Source: Dehalococcoidia bacterium (GTDB lineage: Bacteria; Chloroflexota; Dehalococcoidia; Tepidiformales; Tepidiformaceae). From it: a DNA stretch of 59,285 nucleotides. The position numbers and the translations under genes were made by a program. Location of the stretch: assembly GCA_007118095.1 (NCBI GenBank), contig SKSF01000022.1:1-59285 (forward strand). Reading direction: 5' to 3'. The notes beneath the pieces were generated by a model. That model saw only the letters and a program-made list of their open reading frames with translations, did no database searches and was not told the DNA's origin. Below are positions 53,192 to 59,285 of this stretch, in pieces; position 1 is the first letter of the stretch, and the number at the start of each line of letters is the position of its first letter.

Positions 53192-53668
53192 GTGGATAAC
53201 GGCAGCACCATCAGCGTCACGACGCACAGCGACGAGGAGACCCGGTCGCTCGGGGCTCGTCTTGGGGATCTGCTCGAGCGCGGCGACATCCTGCTGCTGC
53301 ACGGCGACCTGGGCACCGGCAAGACGCGCCTGGCACAGGGAATCGCCCGCGGCCTGGGCGTCCGGCAGCCGGTCACCAGCCCCTCGTTCGTGCTGATGAA
53401 CGAATACGACGGCCGGGAGACGCTCTTTCACGTCGACCTTTACCGGCTCGACGGAGCTGAAGACCTGGACGAGCTTGGGCTCTGGGATTACGCCGAGCGG
53501 GGCGTGCTGGTGCTCGAATGGCCCGAGCGAGGCGCCGGCGTGCTTCCCGGCGACGGGCTCGCCATCGAACTCTCCTACGGGCACGATGAAGAGTCGCGGG
53601 ATATCGTGATCCGGGCACGCGGCCCCCGCGGCGACGCGCTCGCGCGTGAGATTGGAGCAAACAAGTGA
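53192..53668 (+). CDS. tsaE: tRNA threonylcarbamoyladenosine biosynthesis ATPase TsaE
   Basis: TsaE is the small ATPase that drives turnover of the TsaB-TsaD complex making t6A37 in ANN-decoding tRNAs. The 158-aa protein has Walker A HGDLGTGKTRLAQGIA, TSPSFVLMNEY and HVDLYRL, with LEWPERG near the end. The next gene is tsaB, overlapping by 4 bases. Confidence 0.95.
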   Translation: MDNGSTISVTTHSDEETRSLGARLGDLLERGDILLLHGDLGTGKTRLAQGIARGLGVRQPVTSPSFVLMNEYDGRETLFHVDLYRLDGAEDLDELGLWDYAERGVLVLEWPERGAGVLPGDGLAIELSYGHDEESRDIVIRARGPRGDALAREIGANK

Positions 53669-54294
53669 ACGGCGCCGTGCTCGTCATTGACAGCGCCTCT
53701 GACGCGATGGTCGTCGCGTTCGCACCGCGCGAAGGTGAGCCCGTGCTGGAGGTCCACATCGGCGCGCAGGATCATTCCCAAATGCTGCTCCAGATGGTCA
53801 ACACCGTAGCCGCCGGGCGGAAAGACAGGCTCGAGGCCATCGTTGTCGTGCGAGGGCCGGGTGGGTACTCGGGCATCCGGGTAGGGCTGGCCACCGCCGA
53901 GGGCTTGTCGCTGGCACTGGGCATCCCGGTCGCAGGGGTCGGGACGTTGGAAGCGGTGGACGATGCGGCACGATACACCGGGGCCGCAGGAAGGCTCGTC
54001 GCGATCCACCCGGCAGGACGGGGCGACTACGCGACGCAGGCGTTCCCCGGCGACAGCAGCGCCGGTGAGATGGCGCTCGTCCACGGAGACGACCTGGGCA
54101 GCGAACCGGTAGCGGGCGAAGGCGCCGGGGCCTTTGATGGCATCGAGATTGGCCCGGAACAACGCTGCCTGGCAGCCGCGCGACTGTACCGGGCAGGTCG
54201 CGCCAGTTCCGCCGACGCCGTGTACGTGCGCGAACCACACATCACTCTTCCCCGGAAGCGGCCGGCGAACGACGATCCCGGCACACCCGGCTAA
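53665..54294 (+). CDS. tsaB: tRNA threonylcarbamoyladenosine biosynthesis protein TsaB
   Basis: The 209-aa ASKHA-fold scaffold subunit starts with VLVIDSASDAMVVAF, has RGPGGYSGIRVGLATAEGLS (the TsaB hallmark) and a diverged C-terminal half. Start GTG 53665 overlaps tsaE. tsaD and rimI, common followers, are not seen; ndk follows instead. Confidence 0.93.
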   Translation: MNGAVLVIDSASDAMVVAFAPREGEPVLEVHIGAQDHSQMLLQMVNTVAAGRKDRLEAIVVVRGPGGYSGIRVGLATAEGLSLALGIPVAGVGTLEAVDDAARYTGAAGRLVAIHPAGRGDYATQAFPGDSSAGEMALVHGDDLGSEPVAGEGAGAFDGIEIGPEQRCLAAARLYRAGRASSADAVYVREPHITLPRKRPANDDPGTPG

Positions 54295-54314
54295 TCAACA
54301 ACGGAGGACGAACC

Positions 54315-54773
54315 CTGGCAACTGCAGAACGAACACTGGTACTCGCAAAGCCCGACGCCATGCAGCGCGGCCTCGCTTCGGAAGTGCTGCGCCGGATGGA
54401 GCAGCGCGGCCTCAAGCTCGTGGGCCTGAAACTGATGCAAATCGACGAAGCGCTCGCCCGGCAGCACTACGCGGAACACGACGGGAAGCCATTCTTCCCG
54501 GGACTCGTGAGCTACATCACGAGCGCCCCCGTCGTCGCCGCTGTCTTCGAAGGCCCACGCGCCATCTCCATCGTGCGCACCACCATCGGCGTGACCGACC
54601 CGGCGGAGGCGACGCCAGGCAGCCTGCGAGCGGACTATGGCCTCGACAAGGGCCGGAACATGGTGCACGCGAGCGACAGTCCGGAAAGCGCCGAGCGCGA
54701 AATCAACCTGTTCTTCAAGCAGGACGAGCTCATTACCTGGCAGCGCGACAGCGACACCTGGATCCTCGAGTAA
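54315..54773 (+). CDS. ndk: Nucleoside diphosphate kinase, apparent CTG start
   Basis: Ndk balances nucleoside triphosphates by a phospho-His intermediate. TLVLAKPDAMQRGLASEVL and the active-site segment NMVHASDSPESAEREI (phospho-His) identify it, and 152 aa is the usual length. An ATG at 54360 falls inside the conserved KPDA segment and would destroy the fold. The only start giving a full N terminus is CTG 54315, 7 bases after GGAGG (54303-54307); no ATG, GTG or TTG exists nearby in frame. Confidence 0.94.
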   Translation: MATAERTLVLAKPDAMQRGLASEVLRRMEQRGLKLVGLKLMQIDEALARQHYAEHDGKPFFPGLVSYITSAPVVAAVFEGPRAISIVRTTIGVTDPAEATPGSLRADYGLDKGRNMVHASDSPESAEREINLFFKQDELITWQRDSDTWILE

Positions 54774-54784
54774 GCGACCAAACG

Positions 54785-55306
54785 ATGCCCGCTGGCCCGC
54801 CCGAGTTCCGCTACTGTCCACGGTGCGCCGCCACGATGGGGACGAAGCCTGGCACACGGCACGCCCGGTGTACGGCCTGCGGCTTCACGCACTATCAGAA
54901 CCCGGCGGCGGGCGTTGCGATCGTGGTCCGCGACGACTGGGGCCGGGTGTTGATGGGCAAACGTGCGACCGGCGAATGGGCCGGGCTCTGGTGTATACCG
55001 TGCGGTTATGTCGAATGGGACGAGGATATCCGCGACGCGGCAGTGCGCGAGTTCGAAGAAGAAACAGGGCTTCGCGTCCGGACAGACGACGTCGTGGCGG
55101 TGCACTCGAACTTCCACAACCCCCGGCAGCACACCGTCGGCACGTGGTTTGAAGGCGAAGTGGTGGGTGGAGAACTGCAGCCCCGGGATGGAGAGCTCTC
55201 CGAGCTTGCCTACGTGGACCCGGCGGCGCCGCCTCCGTTAGCGTTTCCCACCGACGGCCTTGTGCTCGCGAAGCTGGCGGCAGAGACGGGGCGCCCGGGC
55301 CAGTAG
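54785..55306 (+). CDS. Nudix hydrolase with N-terminal zinc ribbon
   Basis: Residues 10-35 hold CPRC and CTAC (zinc ribbon, as in NudC-like and related proteins). The Nudix box is GYVEWDEDIRDAAVREFEEE followed by TGL. The family hydrolyses nucleoside diphosphate-linked compounds; the substrate is not identified. ATG 54785 lies 11 bases after ndk. The last 97 bases overlap the 3' end of sodX on the other strand. Confidence 0.88.
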   Translation: MPAGPPEFRYCPRCAATMGTKPGTRHARCTACGFTHYQNPAAGVAIVVRDDWGRVLMGKRATGEWAGLWCIPCGYVEWDEDIRDAAVREFEEETGLRVRTDDVVAVHSNFHNPRQHTVGTWFEGEVVGGELQPRDGELSELAYVDPAAPPPLAFPTDGLVLAKLAAETGRPGQ

Positions 55307-55581
55307 CGCAGCACTACCCGGCCACGGAACAACTCGCGCGGCACGCGCCCGAAATGCCGCGAGTCCGTGCTGGCGGGCGGATTCTCACCTTCGACCCACG
55401 CACCCTGGCCGATGCCGGCGTCGATCACCCGTTTGATCAACTCGCGCGACGGTTCGCGCGGGTCGCAGACGAGCGCAATATCGCCCGGGCGCGGCGATTC
55501 GCGCCGGTAGGCGGCGGTATCAACGACGAGGAAGTCGCCATCGTCCAGTACCGGGCTCATGCTGGAGCCTTCAACAGCCAC
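55210..55581 (-). CDS. sodX: Nickel-type superoxide dismutase maturation protease (SodX, S26-like)
   Basis: A signal-peptidase-type (S24/S26) serine protease of 123 aa: VEGSSMSPVLDDGDFLVVD holds the nucleophile Ser, and ELIKRVID the general-base Lys. SodX removes the N-terminal leader of NiSOD so that the new N-terminal His can bind nickel; sodN lies just upstream. Start taken at GTG 55581, although the frame is open further (towards CTG 55662) and could add a hydrophobic N-terminal anchor (AAALAGGVIAL). The 3' end overlaps the Nudix gene by 97 bases. Confidence 0.8.
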   Translation of the reverse strand: MAVEGSSMSPVLDDGDFLVVDTAAYRRESPRPGDIALVCDPREPSRELIKRVIDAGIGQGAWVEGENPPASTDSRHFGRVPRELFRGRVVLRYWPGRPVSAASFASTRPSVGNANGGGAAGST

Positions 55582-55640
55582 GCGGACATACCGGCGACCC
55601 AGGACGCGGAGGGCGATGACACCCCCGGCAAGCGCAGCAG

Positions 55641-55678
55641 CCGAAAGAGGGGCGGCCCACAGTGTGGCGCCGCCCCTC
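55641..55678 (-). terminator. Stem-loop between sodN and sodX
   Basis: Ten base pairs (GAGGGGCGGC with its complement) extended by an inner CCACA/TGTGG stem; minus-strand 3' side is TTTCGG. May act as a partial terminator so that sodX is made in smaller amounts than sodN. Confidence 0.55.
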
Positions 55679-55703
55679 CGATATCGCAGCAGTGCGAGAC
55701 GTC

Positions 55704-56153
55704 CTATGGGTTGGCGAGGTAGAAGGGGACGTCAGTGCGGCCCTTCGACTGCCAGAACATGTTGTGAATTTCCTCGACCGACTTCAGGAGCGCCTGGCCA
55801 TTGGCCGAGTTCAGCTCATGCTTGCTCTTCGAGGCAAGCTTGGCCGCCTTCCAGAAGGTGTCGTGGAGGTTCGGGAACTTGTCGAGGTGCTCCGGCTTGA
55901 AGTAGTCGTGCCAGAGGACATCGAGTTCGTGCTTCACGACCTCGGCCTGCTGTTCTTTGATAGTGATGAACCGCGTACGGGTGTTTTCAGTCGCCAGGTC
56001 CTTGGCCTCGCCGAGGGCCTCAATCTTCTTCTCCATCGAGAGAACGGCTTCCGCCGCGATCCGGGCGCCGGCAGGGTCGTAAACGCCGCAGGGGCCGTCG
56101 CAGTGGGCATAGGCAACGCGTTCTGGGCGAAGCATCCGGGCAAGGAAATTCAT
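55704..56153 (-). CDS. sodN: Nickel-containing superoxide dismutase (NiSOD)
   Basis: The 149-aa precursor has a 16-residue leader and then the nickel hook HCDGPCGVYDP: His17, Cys18 and Cys22 become ligands His1, Cys2 and Cys6 after cleavage by SodX. The remainder is the four-helix bundle (AEVVKHELDVLWHDYFKPEH). NiSOD forms hexamers and removes superoxide in the cytoplasm. ATG 56153. Confidence 0.96.
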   Translation of the reverse strand: MNFLARMLRPERVAYAHCDGPCGVYDPAGARIAAEAVLSMEKKIEALGEAKDLATENTRTRFITIKEQQAEVVKHELDVLWHDYFKPEHLDKFPNLHDTFWKAAKLASKSKHELNSANGQALLKSVEEIHNMFWQSKGRTDVPFYLANP

Positions 56154-56494
56154 GCGATTGGTGCTCCTTACACAAGTTTGGCCGCATCGCGGCCTGTCGC
56201 ATGGCCGAGTATACCGAAGCAGGGCACGGCCCTGCTAACTACGGTCCCGCATATGAATAATGATTGTGACCGGGTTTGACGGGGTTTGATCGGGTTTTCC
56301 TTCCAAGCCGACTCAACTCCGCCGTATCATGCCGGTGCACATCTCTCGCCAGGCGGAGCCATGGCCCCGGGCGCAGCCGGGATGGCTGTGAGGGCCGCGC
56401 TCATGCGGCGGAGGCCGGCTTCGGTGCCGCTTCGACAGAGGCCAGCGCGACCGGGGAAGATGTGCCGTACCGGGTTGCATGGGGAGAGAGTGCC
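56154..56494. other. Divergent regulatory region between sodN and the SelW-like pair
   Basis: No gene is supported here. It contains an 8-bp hairpin (AGCAGGGC with GCCCTGCT, 56218-56236), an AT-rich stretch near 56251-56266 and the direct repeats described separately. Upstream extension of the SelW-like frame to 56276 is not supported by homology. Confidence 0.5.
56271..56300. repeat. Three 10-bp direct repeats
   Basis: CGGGTTTGAC, GGGGTTTGAT and CGGGTTTTCC follow each other with an exact 10-base period, placing a GGGTTT core on one face of the helix three times. Possible operator for sodN or the SelW-like operon. Confidence 0.5.
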
Positions 56495-56788
56495 GTGACT
56501 GATGACCAGCAGACCCTCCAGATCACGATCCGCTATTGTCGGCCCTGCCAGTTTCTTGGGCGCGCATGCTGGATCGGCCAGGAACTGCTCGCGACGTTCC
56601 AGGACTACACCGCCTCGCTCTCCCTGGAGCCGGACCGCGGGGGGACATTCGATGTCCTGATCAACGGCGACACCGTGTTTTCGAAACACGAAGCCGGGCG
56701 GTACCCGGAGCTGCGCGAGCTGAAAGAAGCCGTTGCGTCGTATCTTGAAGAAGGTGCGTGGGCCCCGAAGCACGCACCGCACAGCTAG
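56495..56788 (+). CDS. SelW/Rdx family thioredoxin-like protein, Cys form
   Basis: A 97-aa thioredoxin-fold protein with a CxxC at residues 15-18 (IRYCRPCQF) and GGTFDVLINGDTVFSKHEAG followed by RYPELRELK, typical of the Rdx family (SelW, SelT, SelH homologues). It is a Cys-containing relative of the next gene. GTG 56495 is preceded by GGGGAG; the long upstream frame is not conserved coding. Confidence 0.85.
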   Translation: MTDDQQTLQITIRYCRPCQFLGRACWIGQELLATFQDYTASLSLEPDRGGTFDVLINGDTVFSKHEAGRYPELRELKEAVASYLEEGAWAPKHAPHS

Positions 56789-56803
56789 CGAAGGAGTACG
56801 CAT

Positions 56804-57058
56804 ATGCCCGGCGACAAGCAGCTGACGATCACCCTCACCTACTGCGTCCCCTGAAACTACACGGCGCGCGCCGCGTGGACGGCGCAGGAACTCCTCTCAA
56901 CCTATGCCGACTTCACCGATGGGCTAACGCTCATCCCCGGGGCGGGCGGCCAGTTCGAACTCACGGTGAATGGCGACCTGGTGTTCTCGAAGGTGAACGA
57001 AGGGCGCTACCCGGAAATCAAGGAGCTGAAGGAAGCGATTAACCGCTACCTGGACTGA
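56804..57058 (+). CDS. SelW-like selenoprotein with in-frame UGA (CxxU)
   Basis: With AAGGAG 7 bases upstream, ATG 56804 opens a frame interrupted only by TGA at 56852-56854, codon 17, then continues to TGA 57056-57058. If UGA is read as selenocysteine the protein is 84 aa with Cys14-Val-Pro-Sec17 at the redox site (TYCVPUNYTARAAW), exactly where the tandem paralogue has CxxC. The sequence after UGA (AQELLSTYADF, FELTVNGDLVFSKVNEGRYP) matches SelW proteins and the paralogue. Automatic annotation would miss or truncate it. SelA, SelB, SelC and SelD are not in the window. Confidence 0.85.
56868..56885 (+). promoter_or_regulatory. SECIS-like hairpin
   Basis: GCGCCG and CGGCGC form a 6-bp stem around the loop CGTGGA. 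The loop GU is about 21 bases after the UGA, within the range known for bacterial SECIS elements bound by SelB. Confidence 0.6.
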
Positions 57059-57062
57059 GGCT

Positions 57063-57578
57063 ATGCGGAACCCGGTCGCATCGAACAAGCTCAAGTTCGA
57101 TGGCACGCGAAAGCCGCCATGGCGCGGCGACCTGGTCGAGGTTCACCCGGACGGGTGGTTGGTCGTGTTCTACGAGGAGCCACCCCGGGCGACGACTGGC
57201 GGCGAGTGGCCCGCCTACGGATTGCGCTACCACGGCACGGATCAGCCGCTCAGCATCCTCGTGTCCTTCAACACGACGGGCCACGTGCTCGAGTACCACT
57301 GCGACGCCGCGTTCCCGGCAACTATCCGCCGGCGCGATATCGAGTTCATCGACCTGGATCTCGACCTGGTAGTCGCTCCGGATTACACAGGCTATGAGCG
57401 GGACAGCGACGACTTCGCCCGGAACAGCCGGCTCATGGGCTATACGGACGAAGCCATAGCGACGGCGCACGAGGGTATTCGTATCGCGCGTGAGCTGCTC
57501 GCGGCAAGGCGGACACCGTTCGATGATGCCCCGCACATGCTGCTTGGCCGCGTGCTTGCGTCGCAAGGGCCCGTGTAG
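57063..57578 (+). CDS. DUF402 domain protein, 171 aa
   Basis: The protein matches the DUF402/FomD-like pattern: GDLVEVHPDGWLVVFY, ISILV-like beta segments and DIEFIDLDLDLVV, whose acidic residues bind metal in characterised relatives that hydrolyse nucleoside diphosphates or related esters. Starts 4 bases after the SelW-like gene, so it belongs to that operon. Confidence 0.8.
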   Translation: MRNPVASNKLKFDGTRKPPWRGDLVEVHPDGWLVVFYEEPPRATTGGEWPAYGLRYHGTDQPLSILVSFNTTGHVLEYHCDAAFPATIRRRDIEFIDLDLDLVVAPDYTGYERDSDDFARNSRLMGYTDEAIATAHEGIRIARELLAARRTPFDDAPHMLLGRVLASQGPV

Positions 57579-57661
57579 CTCACATTGCGGCGTTCGCACC
57601 CCGCCGGATACCATAGAGGAGACAAACCAGTCCGCCGAACACGCGCGGGAGTTGACCTAAT

Positions 57662-58165
57662 TTGGCTTATACAATCATTGAGACATGCATCGGTTGCACA
57701 GCGTGCACAAAGCGCTGCCCCACGAACGCCATTTCCGGCGAGCGCAATGAGCTGCATGTCATTGACCCATCGCTTTGCATCGACTGCGGCGCCTGCGGGA
57801 TCGTCTGCCCGCCAGAGGCCATCCTGGACAGCAACGGAGACGTCACCCGCTCCTACAAGAAGGACCAGTGGGCAAAGGCAGTCGTCATCGAAGAGAAGTG
57901 CATCGGCTCGGGATGCGAGCTCTGCATCAACATCTGCCCGTTCGACGCACTGAGCCTCCAGCATACCGACCGTATCGACGACTTCTTCGGTGTGAGTACC
58001 GTGGACGAGAAGAAGTGCACCGGCTGCCGCCTCTGTGAGGACGTGTGCGGCTGGGATGCGATCCATATCTTCCCGCTCCAGAGCGAGATGAAGAAGAGCC
58101 CTTCCGAACTCTCCGAAGAGGAGCTCTCGATGGTCGATATGGTGAAGTCGAGCATCCACGCATAG
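57662..58165 (+). CDS. Polyferredoxin with four 4Fe-4S-type Cys motifs
   Basis: The 167-aa protein has CIGCTACTKRCP, CIDCGACGIVCP, CIGSGCELCINICP (a variant with an extra two residues in the first gap) and CTGCRLCEDVCG. An acidic C-terminal tail follows. Likely a soluble electron carrier or a subunit of an oxidoreductase encoded elsewhere. The start TTG 57662 follows a stop in the same frame, so a longer protein is excluded. Confidence 0.88.
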   Translation: MAYTIIETCIGCTACTKRCPTNAISGERNELHVIDPSLCIDCGACGIVCPPEAILDSNGDVTRSYKKDQWAKAVVIEEKCIGSGCELCINICPFDALSLQHTDRIDDFFGVSTVDEKKCTGCRLCEDVCGWDAIHIFPLQSEMKKSPSELSEEELSMVDMVKSSIHA

Positions 58166-58202
58166 CGCCGCGACAGGCCAAAACAGCACCAGGCAAAGAA
58201 AA

Positions 58203-58233
58203 GCGGGGGTTCATGAAAAAACCCCCGCCTTTT
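58203..58233. terminator. Bidirectional intrinsic terminator
   Basis: A 9-bp stem GCGGGGGTT with its complement, loop of 8, followed by CTTTT; A-rich on the other side, so it serves the convergent phhB gene too. Confidence 0.85.
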
Positions 58234-58258
58234 GCGCTGCGCGCCACGGCCGTTATCC

Positions 58259-58543
58259 TCAGGTGTACCTGTCGATCTGCTTGGCGAGGTCGACGTCTTT
58301 CTGGGTCACTCCGTTGGCATCGTGTGTGGTGAGCTTGATTTCCACCGTGTTGTAGACGATACGCAGATCGGGATGGTGATCCGCTTTCTCCGCGAGCAAA
58401 GCAACACGGTTTACGAAACCCACCGCGGTTATGTGATCCCCGAACGAGAACTTCCGCATGATGAACTGGTCTGATTCCTGGTCCCAACCATCCAGTTCGC
58501 TTAACGCGGCCGTCACCTCGGCTGCGGATAGCTTGTTCGCCAT
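58259..58543 (-). CDS. 4a-hydroxytetrahydrobiopterin dehydratase (PhhB/PCD)
   Basis: The 94-aa protein carries FVNRVALLAEKADHHPDLRI and VEIKLTTHDANGVTQKDVDL, the active-site HHP and the conserved C-terminal strand of pterin-4a-carbinolamine dehydratases. In bacteria without pterin-dependent hydroxylases it may act in molybdopterin or folate metabolism. The GGAGG before ATG 58543 rejects the longer frame to 58744. Confidence 0.92.
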   Translation of the reverse strand: MANKLSAAEVTAALSELDGWDQESDQFIMRKFSFGDHITAVGFVNRVALLAEKADHHPDLRIVYNTVEIKLTTHDANGVTQKDVDLAKQIDRYT

Positions 58544-58572
58544 AAGGCACCTCCGTGCGAGCCTGACTGACA

Positions 58573-59285
58573 ATGAGTCGACCCTTCGATAGTATGCGAC
58601 GCCCGCAAGGATGGAAACCGGGGCCCCGGAGACGCTTCTCCCGGCGGCGCTTCCTCGCGGGTGGCAGTGCTGCCGCATTTTCAGCCGGGCTTGCATTCGC
58701 TGGCTGCAGCGACCGGGACGAGGATAACCTGCGGGGCAACTCACAGGGCGCCGCTCGCACTCCCGGTAGCACGCCTCCCCCGACGCAGGACGAACCAGCG
58801 CTGGCCGAGGCGACGGCCACGCCAGAGGAGACTGGCGACCCTTCGCTGACTGTGACCGGGTTCGTGTTCGGCGATGGCCAGTTCGACCCGCACAAGACGC
58901 AGGTGGGAGCGCTGCATGGCCAGCAGGCGTTCATCTACAGCCGGCTGCTGAGCTACGAAGACCAGGCGGCCGGTGACCTCTCCCCAGACCTGGCGGACGC
59001 CATGCCGGAACAGCCGGACGACGACACCTATGTCTTCCACCTGCGTTCGGATGCACGATGGCACGACCGTGAGCCCCTGGGTGGCCGCCGCGTGACGGCC
59101 GAAGACGTGGTGCATTCGTTGCAGCGACAGATCGAGGGTGACGACGCGTTTGTCTACCAGTCGCGGTGGGACTTCATCGACAGCATCGAGGCGACCGACG
59201 ACGACGAAATCGTGATCACGACTGATGGGCCGTTCGCGGGTGCGCTTTCCCGGCTTGCGAGCCCGCCCGCGATGGTGGTGCCGCC
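58573..59285 (+). CDS. ABC transporter substrate-binding lipoprotein (family 5), 3' truncated by window
   Basis: The frame runs off the right edge. It begins with a Tat-type signal (RRRFSRRRFLAGG), a lipobox near AFAGCSD and a Thr/Pro/Glu-rich linker, then the start of a family 5 solute-binding domain: FDPHKTQVGALHGQQAFIYS, LSPDLADAMPEQPDDDTYVF, RVTAEDVVHSLQRQ. Such proteins bind oligopeptides, dipeptides or nickel. Start at ATG 58573 or ATG 58594. Divergent from phhB. Confidence 0.88.
   Translation, partial: MSRPFDSMRRPQGWKPGPRRRFSRRRFLAGGSAAAFSAGLAFAGCSDRDEDNLRGNSQGAARTPGSTPPPTQDEPALAEATATPEETGDPSLTVTGFVFGDGQFDPHKTQVGALHGQQAFIYSRLLSYEDQAAGDLSPDLADAMPEQPDDDTYVFHLRSDARWHDREPLGGRRVTAEDVVHSLQRQIEGDDAFVYQSRWDFIDSIEATDDDEIVITTDGPFAGALSRLASPPAMVVP

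Noticed and set aside
56758-57042. 94-codon frame across the SelW-like gene
   Set aside because: It is out of frame with the conserved SelW sequence; the UGA-containing frame carries the homology and ribosome site.

Overview
The window is a high-GC chromosomal segment from a free-living, respiring bacterium. The gene set best fits a Chloroflexota (Dehalococcoidia-like) organism. Pointers are a b6f-type menaquinol:acceptor complex, many lipoproteins and Thr/Pro-linked secreted proteins with a sortase, a nickel superoxide dismutase, c-di-AMP signalling genes and several apparently leaderless genes. The taxonomic call is inference. No prophage, insertion sequence, CRISPR array, rRNA or tRNA was recognised, so this looks like core genome with a secreted-protein-rich accessory block.

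Layout. 1-3.2 kb: a phosphotransferase fragment, an unknown protein, a P1-family peptidase and an SDR enzyme on the plus strand. 3.3-6.1 kb: a membrane protein, then pantothenate genes panB and panC; panB is preceded by a promoter, a 29-codon leader frame and an intrinsic terminator. 6.2-9.0 kb (minus): a KamA-type radical SAM aminomutase and a hemerythrin-like protein downstream of a ydaO/yuaA-type c-di-AMP riboswitch. 9.3-20.4 kb: uvrB, two PPOX flavoproteins, purL/purQ split by two small membrane proteins, a PgpH-type 7TM-HD c-di-AMP phosphodiesterase, HAD, YqeY and S21. 21-26 kb (minus): two paired micro-proteins, then a respiratory operon running from a 40-residue membrane peptide through cytochrome b6, the cytochrome b C-terminal subunit and Rieske to a lipoprotein fusing cytochrome c, six LysM-like repeats and a cupredoxin. 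A near-consensus promoter precedes it.

26-46 kb: GT2, S20, Rho, an M23 endopeptidase, two matrixin-like metalloproteases, alanine dehydrogenase, an epimerase, a sortase lipoprotein, a RodZ-like protein, a CAP-domain protein, a 1234-residue exported protein and a tandem pair of paralogous lipoproteins. Three exported proteins share the same C-terminal module. 46-54 kb: leuCD, a thioesterase, aat, leuB, citrate synthase, a flavin reductase with an HTH regulator, tsaE, tsaB and ndk (apparently starting with CTG). 54.8-59.3 kb: a Nudix hydrolase, the nickel SOD sodN with its protease sodX, a tandem pair of SelW-like proteins of which the second has an in-frame UGA at the redox position followed by a SECIS-like hairpin, a DUF402 protein, a polyferredoxin, PhhB and the start of a Tat-exported peptide-binding lipoprotein.

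The strongest candidates for undescribed biology are the cytochrome c-LysM-cupredoxin fusion as terminal component of a bc complex, the c-di-AMP riboswitch placed ahead of a lysine-aminomutase-like gene (a possible osmolyte route), the UGA-containing SelW gene, the panB leader and the shared C-terminal module of the exported proteins.
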